A stretch of DNA of 64,000 nt from Sporosarcina sp. FSL K6-1522 (GCF_038622445.1 NZ_CP152019.1:2020501-2084500), one strand, 5' to 3'; positions 46,323-55,523 are shown, numbered from the stretch's first letter. Made by a program: numbers and translations. The notes: generated by a model from the sequence alone, not told the origin.

Positions 46323-48389
46323 GTGGACAAATCATCAAAAAATGAAAGGCGGATCGTTGCCGGAAACAGTAAGGATCGGCAGTTGGAGCAGTATCGAGTG
46401 GATAACTTCGGCAAGAAGATGACAACTAATCAATCGGTCAAAGTTTCGAATGATGAGGAGTCATTAAAAGCGGGTGTTCGTGGCCCGACATTAATGGAGG
46501 ATTTTCATTTTCGTGAAAAAGTAACGCATTTTGACCATGAACGAATTCCAGAGCGAGTTGTTCATGCAAGAGGGTATGCAGCGCATGGGGAATTTGAATT
46601 GTACAAATCGATGAAGGAATTTACGACAGCGGGATTTTTGCAGGAGCCTGGCACAATTACGCCAGTATTTACGCGGTTTTCGAATGTGGTAGGCAGTTCA
46701 GGTTCTTCTGATACAGTCCGCGATGTCAAAGGGTTTGCTGTAAAGTTTTATACGGAACAAGGGAATTATGACCTTGTTGGCAATAACATCCCGGTATTTT
46801 TCATCCAGGATGGTGTGAAATTTCCAGATTTAATTCATGCCATTAAGCCGGAACCGAACAATGAAATTCCACAAGCTTCTTCAGCGCATGATACGTTTTG
46901 GGACTTCGTCGCCAATAATCAGGAATCTGCTCATATGGTCATGTGGCAAATGTCCGACCGAGCGATACCGAAAAACTTTCGCATGATGGAAGGATTTGGT
47001 GTGCATACATTCCGCTTCGTCAATGCTAAAGGAAAGTCCAGATTTGTGAAGTTTCACTGGAAACCTTTGCTTGGGGTCCATTCGCTTGTGTGGGACGAAG
47101 CACAAAAAATAGCAGGGAAAGACCCTGATTACCAGCGGCGTGATTTATGGGAATCGATTGAGCATGGCAATTTTGCAGAGTATGAGCTTGGTGTCCAGAT
47201 GATTAATGAAGAAGAGGAATTTAAGTTTGATTTTGACATTCTCGATGCCACAAAGTTATGGCCTGAAGAACTTGTTCCCGTGCACATTATCGGCAAAATG
47301 ACGTTAAATCGCAATGTAGATAATGTCTTTGCGGAAACGGAGCAAGTGGCTTTTCATCCCGGAAATGTCGTTCCAGGAATTGATTTTACGAATGACCCAC
47401 TGTTACAGGGGAGGTTGTTCTCTTATTTGGATACGCAGCTGATTCGATTGGGGGGGCCGAATTTTACCGAGATTCCTATTAACCGCCCTGTTTGTCCATT
47501 TCATAATAATCAACGAAATGGCTATAGTCGCCAGACGATTAATGTTGGTCAAGTGAGCTACCATAAAAACTCCTTAGCGGATAACACGCCGTCCACATCA
47601 ACTGCACAAGAAGGCGGCTTCGTTCATTATGCAGAAAAAGTAGAAGGGCGTGTCATTCAAGCGCGCAGTGAGTCGTTTAAGGATTTCTTTTCGCAGGCAA
47701 GACTTTTTTGGAACAGCATGTCGCCTCCGGAGAAACAGCATATTACGGATGCATTCATTTTTGAGTTGGGGAAAGTAAATAGCCGAAGTGTCCGGCAACA
47801 AGTGGTCAACATGTTTGCCCATGTCGATCAACAGATGGCGACGGCCATTGCGGAAGGCATTGGCGTCAATCGACCAACCGGACAGCAATCGTCTGTTACC
47901 GCAGTATCCCCAGCATTGAGCCAGGCAAATACCATTAAACTGCCGCAAACATTGCGGGTAGGTGTGTTGATTGGCAATGATTTTGACGGTGCAGAAGTGA
48001 AAGAAGTTATTCGCATGCTCAAACGCTATGGTGTCACAGTAGACATTGTGGGGGATAAGTTAGGTTCAGTGCGTGGGACGGATGGGCAGAAGGTGATGGT
48101 GAACGCAACATTTTTGACAACAGACCCTGTACTGTTTGACGCGTTATACGTTGTAGGAGGAACCGCAGCGAATCAGGCAAAGTTTAACTACAATATCGAA
48201 TACTTTATCGACGAGGCCTTCAAGCATTACAAACCGATTGGCTTTGCGAAAACGGGTTTGCCATTTTTTGAAGCATCGAATGCGAAAGCGGGGCCTGGGA
48301 TTGTATTTGCGACTGATAATCCGCATTTTGATCAAGTATTTATTAACGCCATTGCACAGCAACGCTTTTGGAAACGTCAGGTTTATTAA
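46323..48389 (+). CDS. katE: large-subunit catalase (HPII/KatE type)
   Basis: 688 aa from GTG behind AAAGGGGG. Clade-2 catalase: catalytic histidine in ERVVHARGYAAHG, asparagine in VGNNIPVFFIQD, haem-ligand tyrosine in RLFSYLDTQLIRLGG. The C-terminal 150 residues (LRVGVLIGNDFDGAEV... VVGGTAANQ) are the flavodoxin/DJ-1-like domain typical of large catalases. It splits H2O2 to water and oxygen. Close to the sarcosine oxidase gene, whose product makes H2O2, though it is not in that operon. Such catalases are often stationary-phase or spore-associated. Confidence 0.94.
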   Translation: MDKSSKNERRIVAGNSKDRQLEQYRVDNFGKKMTTNQSVKVSNDEESLKAGVRGPTLMEDFHFREKVTHFDHERIPERVVHARGYAAHGEFELYKSMKEFTTAGFLQEPGTITPVFTRFSNVVGSSGSSDTVRDVKGFAVKFYTEQGNYDLVGNNIPVFFIQDGVKFPDLIHAIKPEPNNEIPQASSAHDTFWDFVANNQESAHMVMWQMSDRAIPKNFRMMEGFGVHTFRFVNAKGKSRFVKFHWKPLLGVHSLVWDEAQKIAGKDPDYQRRDLWESIEHGNFAEYELGVQMINEEEEFKFDFDILDATKLWPEELVPVHIIGKMTLNRNVDNVFAETEQVAFHPGNVVPGIDFTNDPLLQGRLFSYLDTQLIRLGGPNFTEIPINRPVCPFHNNQRNGYSRQTINVGQVSYHKNSLADNTPSTSTAQEGGFVHYAEKVEGRVIQARSESFKDFFSQARLFWNSMSPPEKQHITDAFIFELGKVNSRSVRQQVVNMFAHVDQQMATAIAEGIGVNRPTGQQSSVTAVSPALSQANTIKLPQTLRVGVLIGNDFDGAEVKEVIRMLKRYGVTVDIVGDKLGSVRGTDGQKVMVNATFLTTDPVLFDALYVVGGTAANQAKFNYNIEYFIDEAFKHYKPIGFAKTGLPFFEASNAKAGPGIVFATDNPHFDQVFINAIAQQRFWKRQVY

Positions 48390-48422
48390 ACAGGATGCCG
48401 CTCCTATAAGTAATGGGGGCGG

Positions 48423-48601
48423 TTTATCTTCATTCAGCAGAAAACTCTCACCTCGATAGGTGGCGAGATAAATGCGGTTTTGTTTCCTGTTCAGTGGGTG
48501 TTCAAACACCCACTGAACGAAGATAAAGCCACCGGCGGATGTCACAGATTTTTTCGAGCGAGCTCGAAAAAATCTGGACGCAATTACGCCTTGGCGTAAT
48601 T
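48423..48601 (+). repeat. modular palindromic repeat, copy C
   Basis: Complete short version: head from TTTATCTTCATTCAGCAG with hairpin GTTCAGTGGGTGTT/AACACCCACTGAAC, then GGCGGATGTCACAGATTTTTT, a minimal insert CGAGCGAGCTCG, AAAAAATCTGGACGC and the palindrome AATTACGCCTTGGCGTAATT. It lies between catalase and the HAD gene, pointing at the latter. Confidence 0.88.
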
Positions 48602-48674
48602 GATCTTTGCCCTGCTAAGGAGTCTGAAAATGATGTATACTAAATTAGAGATGTTGAAAAGGAGAGGGATAGCT

Positions 48675-49481
48675 ATGATTACAACGGTTATTTTCGATTT
48701 AGACGATACATTATTATGGGATCAACAAAGTGTGGCGACTGCATTTCGAAAAACGTGTGAGCGAGCGGCGCAGGTGCATGATGTAGATCCAGCGGTACTT
48801 GAAGAGGCGGTTCGAACAGAAGCAAGGGCATTATATGCGACGTACGATACATATGAATTTACACAAATGATTGGTATTAACCCATTCGAAGGGCTATGGG
48901 GCACGTTTGATGATGAAGGAGAATTCTTTCAGAAGATGAAAGCGATTGTGCCAGGCTATCGTCGAGAAGCATGGACGAAAGGATTGCAGCGTATCGGGAT
49001 TGACGATGCAGGACTAGGAAGTGAGTTGGCGGAGTTATTCCCGCAAGAGCGTAAAAAGCATCCTTTCTTATATGAAGAAACATTTAGCGTGTTGGACAAG
49101 TTGAAAGGTCGTTATAAGCTAGTGTTGTTAACGAATGGTTCGCCAAGTTTACAACAGACGAAGCTTGAAATCACGCCTGAAATTGCTCCTTATTTTGATC
49201 ATATTGTCATTTCTGGTGCGTTTGGGAGAGGAAAGCCAGACTTGTCGATTTTCCAACATGTGCTGGAAATCTGTGATGTAGCTGTGGAAGAGGCCGTAAT
49301 GATAGGTGATAATTTGATGACGGATATTCTAGGGGCGTCACGAGTAGGCATGAGTTCTGTGTGGATTAATCGTGAGGACAAGGAGTTGGCAGAAGGAAGT
49401 ACGCCAACTTACGAAATTGATGATTTAGAAAATCTATTCCCGATTTTGGAGACGTTGGCGAAGGAAGAGACTGTTCGATAA
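48675..49481 (+). CDS. HAD-family hydrolase
   Basis: 268 aa from ATG 48675 with AGGAGAGGG upstream. HAD motifs: nucleophile FDLDDTLLW (near residue 10), LLTNGSPS (motif II), GRGKPD (motif III lysine) and MIGDNLMTDILGA (motif IV acids). A helical cap sits between motifs I and II. It resembles B. subtilis YsaA; the phosphoester substrate is unknown. It stands alone between two repeat elements. Confidence 0.88.
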   Translation: MITTVIFDLDDTLLWDQQSVATAFRKTCERAAQVHDVDPAVLEEAVRTEARALYATYDTYEFTQMIGINPFEGLWGTFDDEGEFFQKMKAIVPGYRREAWTKGLQRIGIDDAGLGSELAELFPQERKKHPFLYEETFSVLDKLKGRYKLVLLTNGSPSLQQTKLEITPEIAPYFDHIVISGAFGRGKPDLSIFQHVLEICDVAVEEAVMIGDNLMTDILGASRVGMSSVWINREDKELAEGSTPTYEIDDLENLFPILETLAKEETVR

Positions 49482-49514
49482 GGAAGCTCGATTCTTTTCG
49501 GGTTACTCATCTGG

Positions 49515-49598
49515 GATTGTCATGTCATGATGCTGGATTGTCGGTGAAAGTCCGCTAACTGTCCGTGTAAACCGTGAAATTGTCAGTACAAAAAACAC
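49515..49598 (+). repeat. four tandem 21-bp units
   Basis: Units start at 49515, 49536, 49557 and 49578, exactly 21 bp apart, with the core RAYTGTCNGT followed by variable bases. They lie between the HAD gene and a bidirectional terminator. Same period as the array at 9791 but a different core. Confidence 0.75.
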
Positions 49599-49642
49599 TT
49601 CATCAACCTAGCTCACACTAGGAGATGAAGTGTTCTTTTTTT
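49590..49642 (-). terminator. bidirectional terminator of HAD and serA genes
   Basis: AAAAACACTTCATC / GATGAAGTGTTCTTTT with an inner CCTAG/CTAGG hairpin and T-tracts on both strands. Confidence 0.9.
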
Positions 49643-49650
49643 ATCTCAGC

Positions 49651-51237
49651 TTATAGATCAATCGCGATAACATCATAAATGTCTTCAAGCGCTTTTAAAT
49701 GCTCGACGTTTTCTTTTGCAACATGATGATCGACCGTTAGCATCATGATGGCATTGCCGCCGACTGTAGATCGACCTACTTGCATCGTTGCGATGTTGAT
49801 ATTTTCTGCAGCAAGCATCATTCCTACACGTCCAATTGCACCTGGTTGGTCTTTATGTTTGATAAACAGTAGATGACCTTCAGGGCTAATATCGACTAAG
49901 TTGTCATCGACTTTGACAATACGTGCACCAAGTCCGTTCAGTAATGTTCCTGAGACGCGTCGAATGCCACTTGCTGTTGTGACTTCGACTGTCACTAAAT
50001 TCGAGAAACCTTTTGTTGTAGATGTCTTATGTTCATTCACCGCTATGCCGAAACGTTCTGCAAGGAACTTCGCATTGACATCATTGACATGATTGCCAAG
50101 ATTGCGTGTTAATAGACCTTTCAGTGTGTTACGTGTCAGTGGCCGTACGTCAGACTCCGCTAGTTCACCTGAGTAGTAAATATTCACTTCTTCGATGACT
50201 TTGTTAGATAGACGAGATAAGAAAATCCCGAGTTTCTCCGCCAAATCAAAGAATGGTTCGATTTTTGCAAGCACTTCTTTTGATACAGAAGGAAGGTTAA
50301 CTGGATTGCGAACGGAACCAACGTTGAAGAAGTTTACCACATCTCGGCTCACGTCAATCGCTACGCTTTCTTGTGCTTCAATCGTACTTGCACCTAAGTG
50401 AGGTGTTGCAATTACTTCTGGCAATGTTAGCAGTTTGTGATCAACAAATGGTTCTGTTTCGAAAACGTCAAGCGCAGCACCTGCAACTTTTTTCGATACA
50501 ATCGCATCGTATAATGCATCTTCATCGATAATTCCACCGCGCGCACAGTTGACAATTTGTACGCCGTCTTTCATGATTTCAAATGCTTCTTTATTAATCA
50601 TATGCTTCGTTTCTTTCAATAAAGGCGTATGGACCGTGATGAAATCAGCTGCTTTTAGCACTTCTTCTACTGTACCTAACGTGATGCCCATTTTTTTCGC
50701 TTTTTCTTCTGTTAAGAATGGGTCATATGCAATGACGCTCATGCGTTGTCCTTTGGCTCTTGCTGCGACTTCCGCACCGATTCGTCCTAGGCCGACAACA
50801 CCGAGTGTTTTGTTTTTCAATTCCACACCGATGAATGATTTACGGTCCCATTGTCCATTTTTTAATGAATTGAATGCTTGTGGAATTTTACGAGCAAGTG
50901 ACATGAGCATTGCCATTGTATGCTCCGCGGCAGAGTTCGTGTTACCGTCTGGCGCATTGACGACAATGATCCCTCTTTCAGTTGCCGCATCTAAATCGAT
51001 GTTATCGACGCCAACCCCCGCACGTCCAATCATTTTTAAATTCGTCGCATTTTCAATGAGTTCACGCGTCACTTGTGTTTGGCTTCGGACGAGCAAAGCA
51101 TCATAGTCTTTGATTTTTTCGGCAAGTTCTTCTGGTGTGTTCGTTGTATCCATAACAATATTGAAACCTTCTGCTTGACGTAATGGGAAAATACCATCTT
51201 CGCTGAGTGGGTCGCTAATTAAAATATTATAAGCCAT
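49651..51237 (-). CDS. serA: D-3-phosphoglycerate dehydrogenase
   Basis: 528 aa, the long SerA form. It oxidises 3-phosphoglycerate to 3-phosphohydroxypyruvate, first step of serine synthesis. NAD site VGLGRIGAEVA near residue 150; catalytic Arg/Glu/His region NCARGGIIDE and TPHLGAST; then an allosteric substrate-binding domain and a C-terminal ACT domain (HKDQPGAIGRVG, about 455-528) for serine feedback. AGGAGTG lies within the end of the upstream gene and ATG follows its stop directly, so the two are one operon. Confidence 0.96.
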   Translation of the reverse strand: MAYNILISDPLSEDGIFPLRQAEGFNIVMDTTNTPEELAEKIKDYDALLVRSQTQVTRELIENATNLKMIGRAGVGVDNIDLDAATERGIIVVNAPDGNTNSAAEHTMAMLMSLARKIPQAFNSLKNGQWDRKSFIGVELKNKTLGVVGLGRIGAEVAARAKGQRMSVIAYDPFLTEEKAKKMGITLGTVEEVLKAADFITVHTPLLKETKHMINKEAFEIMKDGVQIVNCARGGIIDEDALYDAIVSKKVAGAALDVFETEPFVDHKLLTLPEVIATPHLGASTIEAQESVAIDVSRDVVNFFNVGSVRNPVNLPSVSKEVLAKIEPFFDLAEKLGIFLSRLSNKVIEEVNIYYSGELAESDVRPLTRNTLKGLLTRNLGNHVNDVNAKFLAERFGIAVNEHKTSTTKGFSNLVTVEVTTASGIRRVSGTLLNGLGARIVKVDDNLVDISPEGHLLFIKHKDQPGAIGRVGMMLAAENINIATMQVGRSTVGGNAIMMLTVDHHVAKENVEHLKALEDIYDVIAIDL

Positions 51238-52398
51238 TTAAATCAACACTCCTTCTTGTAAGTAAACTTGTTGTGCAGCTGCAATACCTTTGCCTAATTC
51301 GATTTCTTTGCCGACTTTCACAAGCCCGATTTCAATCAAGCTAATCGTTTGAAGTACATCAGCTGGAGAACAATAACCCATATGACCGACACGGAAAATC
51401 TTGCCGCTCAAATGTTGTTGCCCACCAGCAACTGTGAGCCCAAACTCTTGTTTAATGACTTTTCTGAATGCTTCAGCGTCAAAATCTTCTGGTTTAACAG
51501 CCGTTACAGTTGGAGAAGCATCTTCATCAGTTGTCAATAAAGGAATGTCCAATGCTTTAAAAGCTGCGCGTGTCATGTTCATCATTAATGTGTGGCGTGC
51601 GTACACTTGCTCTAAGCCTTCTGCATCGAGAAGCTGAAGTACTTGCTGCAGCCCGAACAGTAGGGACAACGCAGGTGTAAAAGGTGTTGTATCTTTCAAC
51701 AAGTTATCGCGGTATTTCGTTAAATCTAAGTAAAAACCACGTTGTGGATTGGATTCAATCGTTGTCCAAGCCCGTTCACTTGCTGCGATAAATGTTAGGC
51801 CCGCTGGTAGCATAAAAGCTTTTTGAGAACCTGTTACCATAATGTCGATGCCCCAGTCGTCCATCTCCGTTGCAACACCACCAACGCAAGACACACCGTC
51901 AACGATGATTAGAGCATCAGATACTTCACGAACAGCAGCTGCTAATTCTTTGATAGGATTCAAAATACCCGTAGATGTTTCGCAATATGTAGAGAAAACA
52001 GCAGTGATTTCTGGATGATTTTGAACAAATTCTTTGACGTCTGCTGGTTGTAACGCTTGGCCCCATTCAACATCCAAACGGTGGGACTTAATGTTGTAGG
52101 CATCACAGATTTTTGTGAAACGATCACCAAATGCGCCTGTTACGATGACGAGTACTTCATCACCTGGTTTGACTGTATTAACGACAGCTGCTTCTAAGCC
52201 CGCTGTTCCACTACCGGTAATAATCGCAACATCTTGCTTCGTGCCAAATACGCGTTTTAGTCCCGGAGCAATCTCTTGTAGCATTGCAGATGTTTCTTTC
52301 CCACGGTGGCCAATCATTGGTTGGCTCATTGCGCGCTGAACGCTCGGTGGAATCGGGCTTGGTCCTGGAATTCTTAGTAGTTGTTGATCTTGTAACAT
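51238..52398 (-). CDS. class V aminotransferase of the serine operon
   Basis: 386 aa, PLP-dependent; the Schiff-base lysine is in VTGSQKAFMLPAG near residue 195. N-terminal IPGPSPIPPSV and GHRGKE fit the serine-pyruvate/serine-glyoxylate aminotransferase group. Coupled to serA and behind a T-box, it most likely stands in for SerC in making phosphoserine, or makes serine another way. SerC itself is not in the window. GGAGGAG precedes ATG. Confidence 0.85.
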   Translation of the reverse strand: MLQDQQLLRIPGPSPIPPSVQRAMSQPMIGHRGKETSAMLQEIAPGLKRVFGTKQDVAIITGSGTAGLEAAVVNTVKPGDEVLVIVTGAFGDRFTKICDAYNIKSHRLDVEWGQALQPADVKEFVQNHPEITAVFSTYCETSTGILNPIKELAAAVREVSDALIIVDGVSCVGGVATEMDDWGIDIMVTGSQKAFMLPAGLTFIAASERAWTTIESNPQRGFYLDLTKYRDNLLKDTTPFTPALSLLFGLQQVLQLLDAEGLEQVYARHTLMMNMTRAAFKALDIPLLTTDEDASPTVTAVKPEDFDAEAFRKVIKQEFGLTVAGGQQHLSGKIFRVGHMGYCSPADVLQTISLIEIGLVKVGKEIELGKGIAAAQQVYLQEGVLI

Positions 52399-52427
52399 AG
52401 TTAATCTCCTCCTAGTTTTTTAAAATC

Positions 52428-52668
52428 AATTGCGCCTTGGCGTAATTGCGTCCAGATTTTGAGGCCAGCACGATGCTGGTCATGCAGTCGTTGCGACAAG
52501 ACGTCGCGTATCTTAGACTGCCCTCCTTAACTCCTTTCAAAATCTGTGACATCCGCCGGAGGCTTTATCTTTGTTCAGCGGGTGTTTGAACACCCTTGAA
52601 CAGGGAGAAATACAACCGCATTCATCCCGCCACCTATGAGGTGAGAGTTTTCTGCTAAATAAAGATAA
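52428..52668 (-). repeat. modular palindromic repeat, copy D
   Basis: Minus-strand copy: head at 52668-52565, CCTCCGGCGGATGTCACAGATTTT, insert of about 60 nt, AATCTGGACGCAATTACGCC and a palindrome with one base changed (AATTACGCCAAGGCGCAATT). It fills the space between the T-box terminator and the aminotransferase ribosome site, so it must be transcribed in the mRNA leader. Confidence 0.88.
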
Positions 52669-52945
52669 AAAAAGCTTTCCGTCCCCTTACACATTACATG
52701 TAAGGGGCGAAAAGCTTTATTAGCTCACGCGGTACCACCCTGATTTACTGTCAGTTGCTAAAATTCGCATGCGACAGTCTTCGTTAGCATGCTTAACGCG
52801 CATGGGACGGATTGACCTACTACAAAGTTCAGCCAATCTATTCCGGAGTGCTACTTTACGTTGAAATCACTGATTCTCACCAACCATCAGCTCTCTTGAG
52901 ATTTCATCACCTAAAGCATGTCTCCATCATTACAGTTGAAGTTGC
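52667..52945 (-). promoter_or_regulatory. T-box leader, probably serine-specific
   Basis: Minus strand. The conserved T-box AGGGTGGTACCGCG is at 52741-52728. It is followed by a terminator whose stem (AAAGCTTTTCGCCCCTTACA...TGTAAGGGG.CGGAAAGCTTT) ends in a T-run at about 52667. Upstream is a Stem I region with GATGGTTGGTGAGAATCAG. TCC in GCACTCCGGAA (52847-52845) is the candidate specifier, a serine codon, which suits the serine-synthesis genes downstream. Uncharged tRNA would bind and allow readthrough. Confidence 0.9.
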
Positions 52946-52955
52946 TATGGAATTA

Positions 52956-53148
52956 AATTACGCCTTGGCGTAATTGCGTCCAGATTTTGAATCGAGCTTG
53001 CTCGATTGACTCCTTTCAAAATCTGTGACATCCGCCGGAGGCTTTAACTTGATTCAGCAGGGGTTTGAACTCACTTTGAAAGAGTACATATGTAGCATTT
53101 ATCCCACCACTTTTAAGGGGGAAGACTTCTGCTGAATGAAGTTAAAAC
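52956..53148 (-). repeat. modular palindromic repeat, copy E
   Basis: Minus-strand copy with a degenerate head (GTTTAAACCC-type hairpin lost), CCTCCGGCGGATGTCACAGATTTTG, a 30-nt insert with ATCGAGC/GCTCGAT, CAAAATCTGGACGC and palindrome AATTACGCCAAGGCGTAATT. It lies between the promoter at 53151-53178 and the T-box, so it is also inside the leader. Confidence 0.85.
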
Positions 53149-53150
53149 TT

Positions 53151-53178
53151 ATCATAACAAATGAAAATCAATTGTCAA
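53151..53178 (-). promoter_or_regulatory. SigA promoter of the serine operon
   Basis: Minus strand: -35 TTGACA (53178-53173), 16-bp spacer, -10 TATGAT (53156-53151). Transcription from here would pass through repeat copy E, the T-box and repeat copy D before the aminotransferase gene. Confidence 0.75.
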
Positions 53179-53320
53179 GCACTGAATTTACTTTAGTTTG
53201 ATAAATGACAGCCACTTCTTTTTTCTGTAACCGTTTTCTTTCCCATGAAGTCGGAATGGTAGTGAGTTGAGACAAATAGCTGTATTATTTTTGATGAGTA
53301 TAAAAAAGGAGTGGATGTAG

Positions 53321-54337
53321 TTGTATTCTGCTAACAGTAAGATATTTAATTCAACAGCACTTTCCGTGTTGGATCTTTCACCCATAAACGAAGACAGTCA
53401 TGCAAGACAGTCTTTTAAAAATAGTGTAGAGCTGGCGCAACATGTGGAGAAATGGGGCTTCAATCGCTATTGGTTGGCGGAACATCATAATATGCCGGGT
53501 ATCGGCAGTTCCGCGACATCCGTACTGATTGGTCATATTGCAGGTGCAACGAACAGTATTCGCGTTGGTTCGGGCGGGATTATGCTACCAAACCACGCAC
53601 CATTGGTCATTGCCGAGCAGTTCGGGACACTTGAATCGATTTATCCGGGAAGAATTGACCTAGGACTTGGTCGTGCACCAGGTTCAGATCAGGCAACTGC
53701 TTATGCATTGCGTCGGACTTTGCAAAGTAGCGGAAATGATTTTCCGGAACAACTGGCGGAACTTCAAGCGTATTTTGAACCGAATCGAGACGCCCGTGTT
53801 CGCGCATTCCCAGGTGAGGGACTTGACATTCCGATTTGGTTGCTTGGTTCAAGTGGTTTTAGTGCACAATTGGCGGCACAGGAAGGGTTACCTTTTTCGT
53901 TCGCTAGCCATTTTGCACCTGCCTATACGATGCAGGCATTGCAGTTGTATCATCAAAACTTTAAACCATCTAAATATCTTCAAGAACCGTATGCGATGCT
54001 TGGTGTCAATATCATCGCCGCAGAGACAGATGAAAAAGCACACTGGTTGGCGACTTCACAACAGCAACAATTTCTTAGTTTAACGAGGGGGACGCCAACG
54101 CGATTACAACCGCCAATCGATAATATGAATGAAGTGTGGTCTGCACAGGAACGAGTGGCCATTGAACAAACGCTCGATTCTCGTTCAACAATTGTCGGGA
54201 GTCCAGAAACGGTCAGGGAAAAGTTGATGCGTTTGATTCAAGAGACGAAGGCAAATGAACTCATCATTAACTCACAGATTTTCGATCAGGAAGAACGTTT
54301 GCGTTCGTATGAAATTGTTGCAGAAATGATGAATTAA
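53321..54337 (+). CDS. LLM-class flavin-dependent oxidoreductase
   Basis: 338 aa from TTG behind AGGAGTGG. It is a bacterial-luciferase-like TIM barrel: [60 protein letters not shown] and DLGLGRAPG are the FMN/F420 enzyme blocks. It matches the small single-subunit group with no known substrate (YceB/YvbT type). It stands alone and ends in a terminator. Confidence 0.9.
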   Translation: MYSANSKIFNSTALSVLDLSPINEDSHARQSFKNSVELAQHVEKWGFNRYWLAEHHNMPGIGSSATSVLIGHIAGATNSIRVGSGGIMLPNHAPLVIAEQFGTLESIYPGRIDLGLGRAPGSDQATAYALRRTLQSSGNDFPEQLAELQAYFEPNRDARVRAFPGEGLDIPIWLLGSSGFSAQLAAQEGLPFSFASHFAPAYTMQALQLYHQNFKPSKYLQEPYAMLGVNIIAAETDEKAHWLATSQQQQFLSLTRGTPTRLQPPIDNMNEVWSAQERVAIEQTLDSRSTIVGSPETVREKLMRLIQETKANELIINSQIFDQEERLRSYEIVAEMMN

Positions 54338-54345
54338 TCAAATAA

Positions 54346-54398
54346 CAGTACAGCCACAATCCATCTGATTCGGATTGTGGCTGTACTTATTTTTTCTT
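54346..54398 (+). terminator. bidirectional terminator
   Basis: Perfect 17-bp stem AAGTACAGCCACAATCC / GGATTGTGGCTGTACTT with a T-run. It overlaps the end of the convergent M23 gene. Confidence 0.92.
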
Positions 54399-55379
54399 TT
54401 GTTTGTCTTGCTGTTCCCAAATTCGAAGGGAAGGGTATGGATCAAAAGCCCATTCGGTGCGCCCGTTATATTTATACATTCCGTAATGGAGGTGGGGCGG
54501 GAAACGACCAGATGTTCCTTCCTTCCCGTAGCCGGAACTGCCGACATAGCCGATAATCGTTCCGGGCTCAACGATGTCTCCGACTTTCATGCCCTTATTG
54601 AAATACGCTAAATGGGCAAAGTAATGGTACGTATTGTGATTATCGCGAATGCCGACACGCCAACCGCCATATTCATTCCAGCCCATGACTTCAATGATGC
54701 CGTAAGATGTAGAACGAACTGGAGTGCTATATCCGGCGAACAAATCGGTGCCTTCGTGAATCCTTCTGCCGCCCCAGCCCCTGCTTGCACCCCATGTCCC
54801 TTTGTAGCTGTAATCGAAATTGGTTGGAATGGGAAAGGCATGTTCGTCTAAATCGATTGTCTCAAAATGTTGATATAATTGAGCGATTGTTAGGATTTGG
54901 TTAACGGTCTCAGCTCGCTCGTAATAATGCAATAAAGCGGATTGGAAGCCTTTTTCCGTTTGCCCGTAGCTGCTTAAAAAAGTGGCCATCGTGTAGAGGA
55001 TATCTTCGGGGTCGTTTGCATTTGCCACCCCATCTTCATTACCGTCGAGCCCTTGTCCGTCAAAAAAAGCGATGGAGTCAGGCGACGTATCTTTTTTATC
55101 GGGATTGAGTGCTCCCGTCCAAAACTCTTCCGAAAATTGAATGGCAATTGGTCCTTCTTTTTTCGTAATATCCGTCCGAACTTGTTGGATATTACGTTCG
55201 AACTGATCGATGGCGGCTAAGTAATGCCAAGGGACAATAATGTTGTCAAATTGTAAATAGAGACGCATACGCTCTTCTAACATGTCGTCATTCGTTGGTT
55301 CATTATTCGCTGAAACAACTGTGAAAAACAGCAAGAACCAAACGGTAAAATACGTCGGTAAAAGCACCCAGTGACGCAC
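54387..55379 (-). CDS. secreted M23-family peptidase
   Basis: 330 aa from GTG behind AAAGGAGG. N-terminal signal or anchor (about 4-25, ending VVSANNE). The N-terminal half contains an LxxIDQFERNI segment seen in Bacillus M23 proteins that also carry lytic-transglycosylase-like remnants. The C-terminal peptidase domain has the zinc motif HEGTDLFAG and HLHYGMY. Likely cleaves peptidoglycan cross-links outside the membrane, during growth or sporulation. Confidence 0.88.
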   Translation of the reverse strand: MRHWVLLPTYFTVWFLLFFTVVSANNEPTNDDMLEERMRLYLQFDNIIVPWHYLAAIDQFERNIQQVRTDITKKEGPIAIQFSEEFWTGALNPDKKDTSPDSIAFFDGQGLDGNEDGVANANDPEDILYTMATFLSSYGQTEKGFQSALLHYYERAETVNQILTIAQLYQHFETIDLDEHAFPIPTNFDYSYKGTWGASRGWGGRRIHEGTDLFAGYSTPVRSTSYGIIEVMGWNEYGGWRVGIRDNHNTYHYFAHLAYFNKGMKVGDIVEPGTIIGYVGSSGYGKEGTSGRFPPHLHYGMYKYNGRTEWAFDPYPSLRIWEQQDKQKKK

Positions 55380-55484
55380 GGAAAAACCTCCTTTTGCTAC
55401 GTACTTATACGATTCCCTGATTGGCTGTTTTCATGAGTAGACAGTGATTGGAAATCATCGGGAACGGATGATTTACTTTTACAC

Positions 55485-55523
55485 TTGTTTTAATATACAG
55501 AATAAATTATGATATATTAAAAC
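55485..55523 (+). promoter_or_regulatory. promoter with overlapping 11-bp inverted repeat
   Basis: -35 TTGTTT (55485-55490), 17-bp spacer, -10 TATGAT (55508-55513), 40 bp before the dipeptidase start. GTTTTAATATA (55487-55497) and TATATTAAAAC (55513-55523) are perfect inverted arms around it. This is a likely operator; the XRE-cupin regulator encoded downstream is the first candidate to bind it. Confidence 0.6.

Noticed and set aside
50549..51106. 185-codon plus-strand frame opposite serA
   Set aside because: It mirrors a well-conserved coding region and has no start signal of its own.
53188..53385. 65-codon minus-strand frame upstream of the T-box
   Set aside because: It overlaps the start of the flavin oxidoreductase gene on the other strand and the promoter of the serine operon; no ribosome site.
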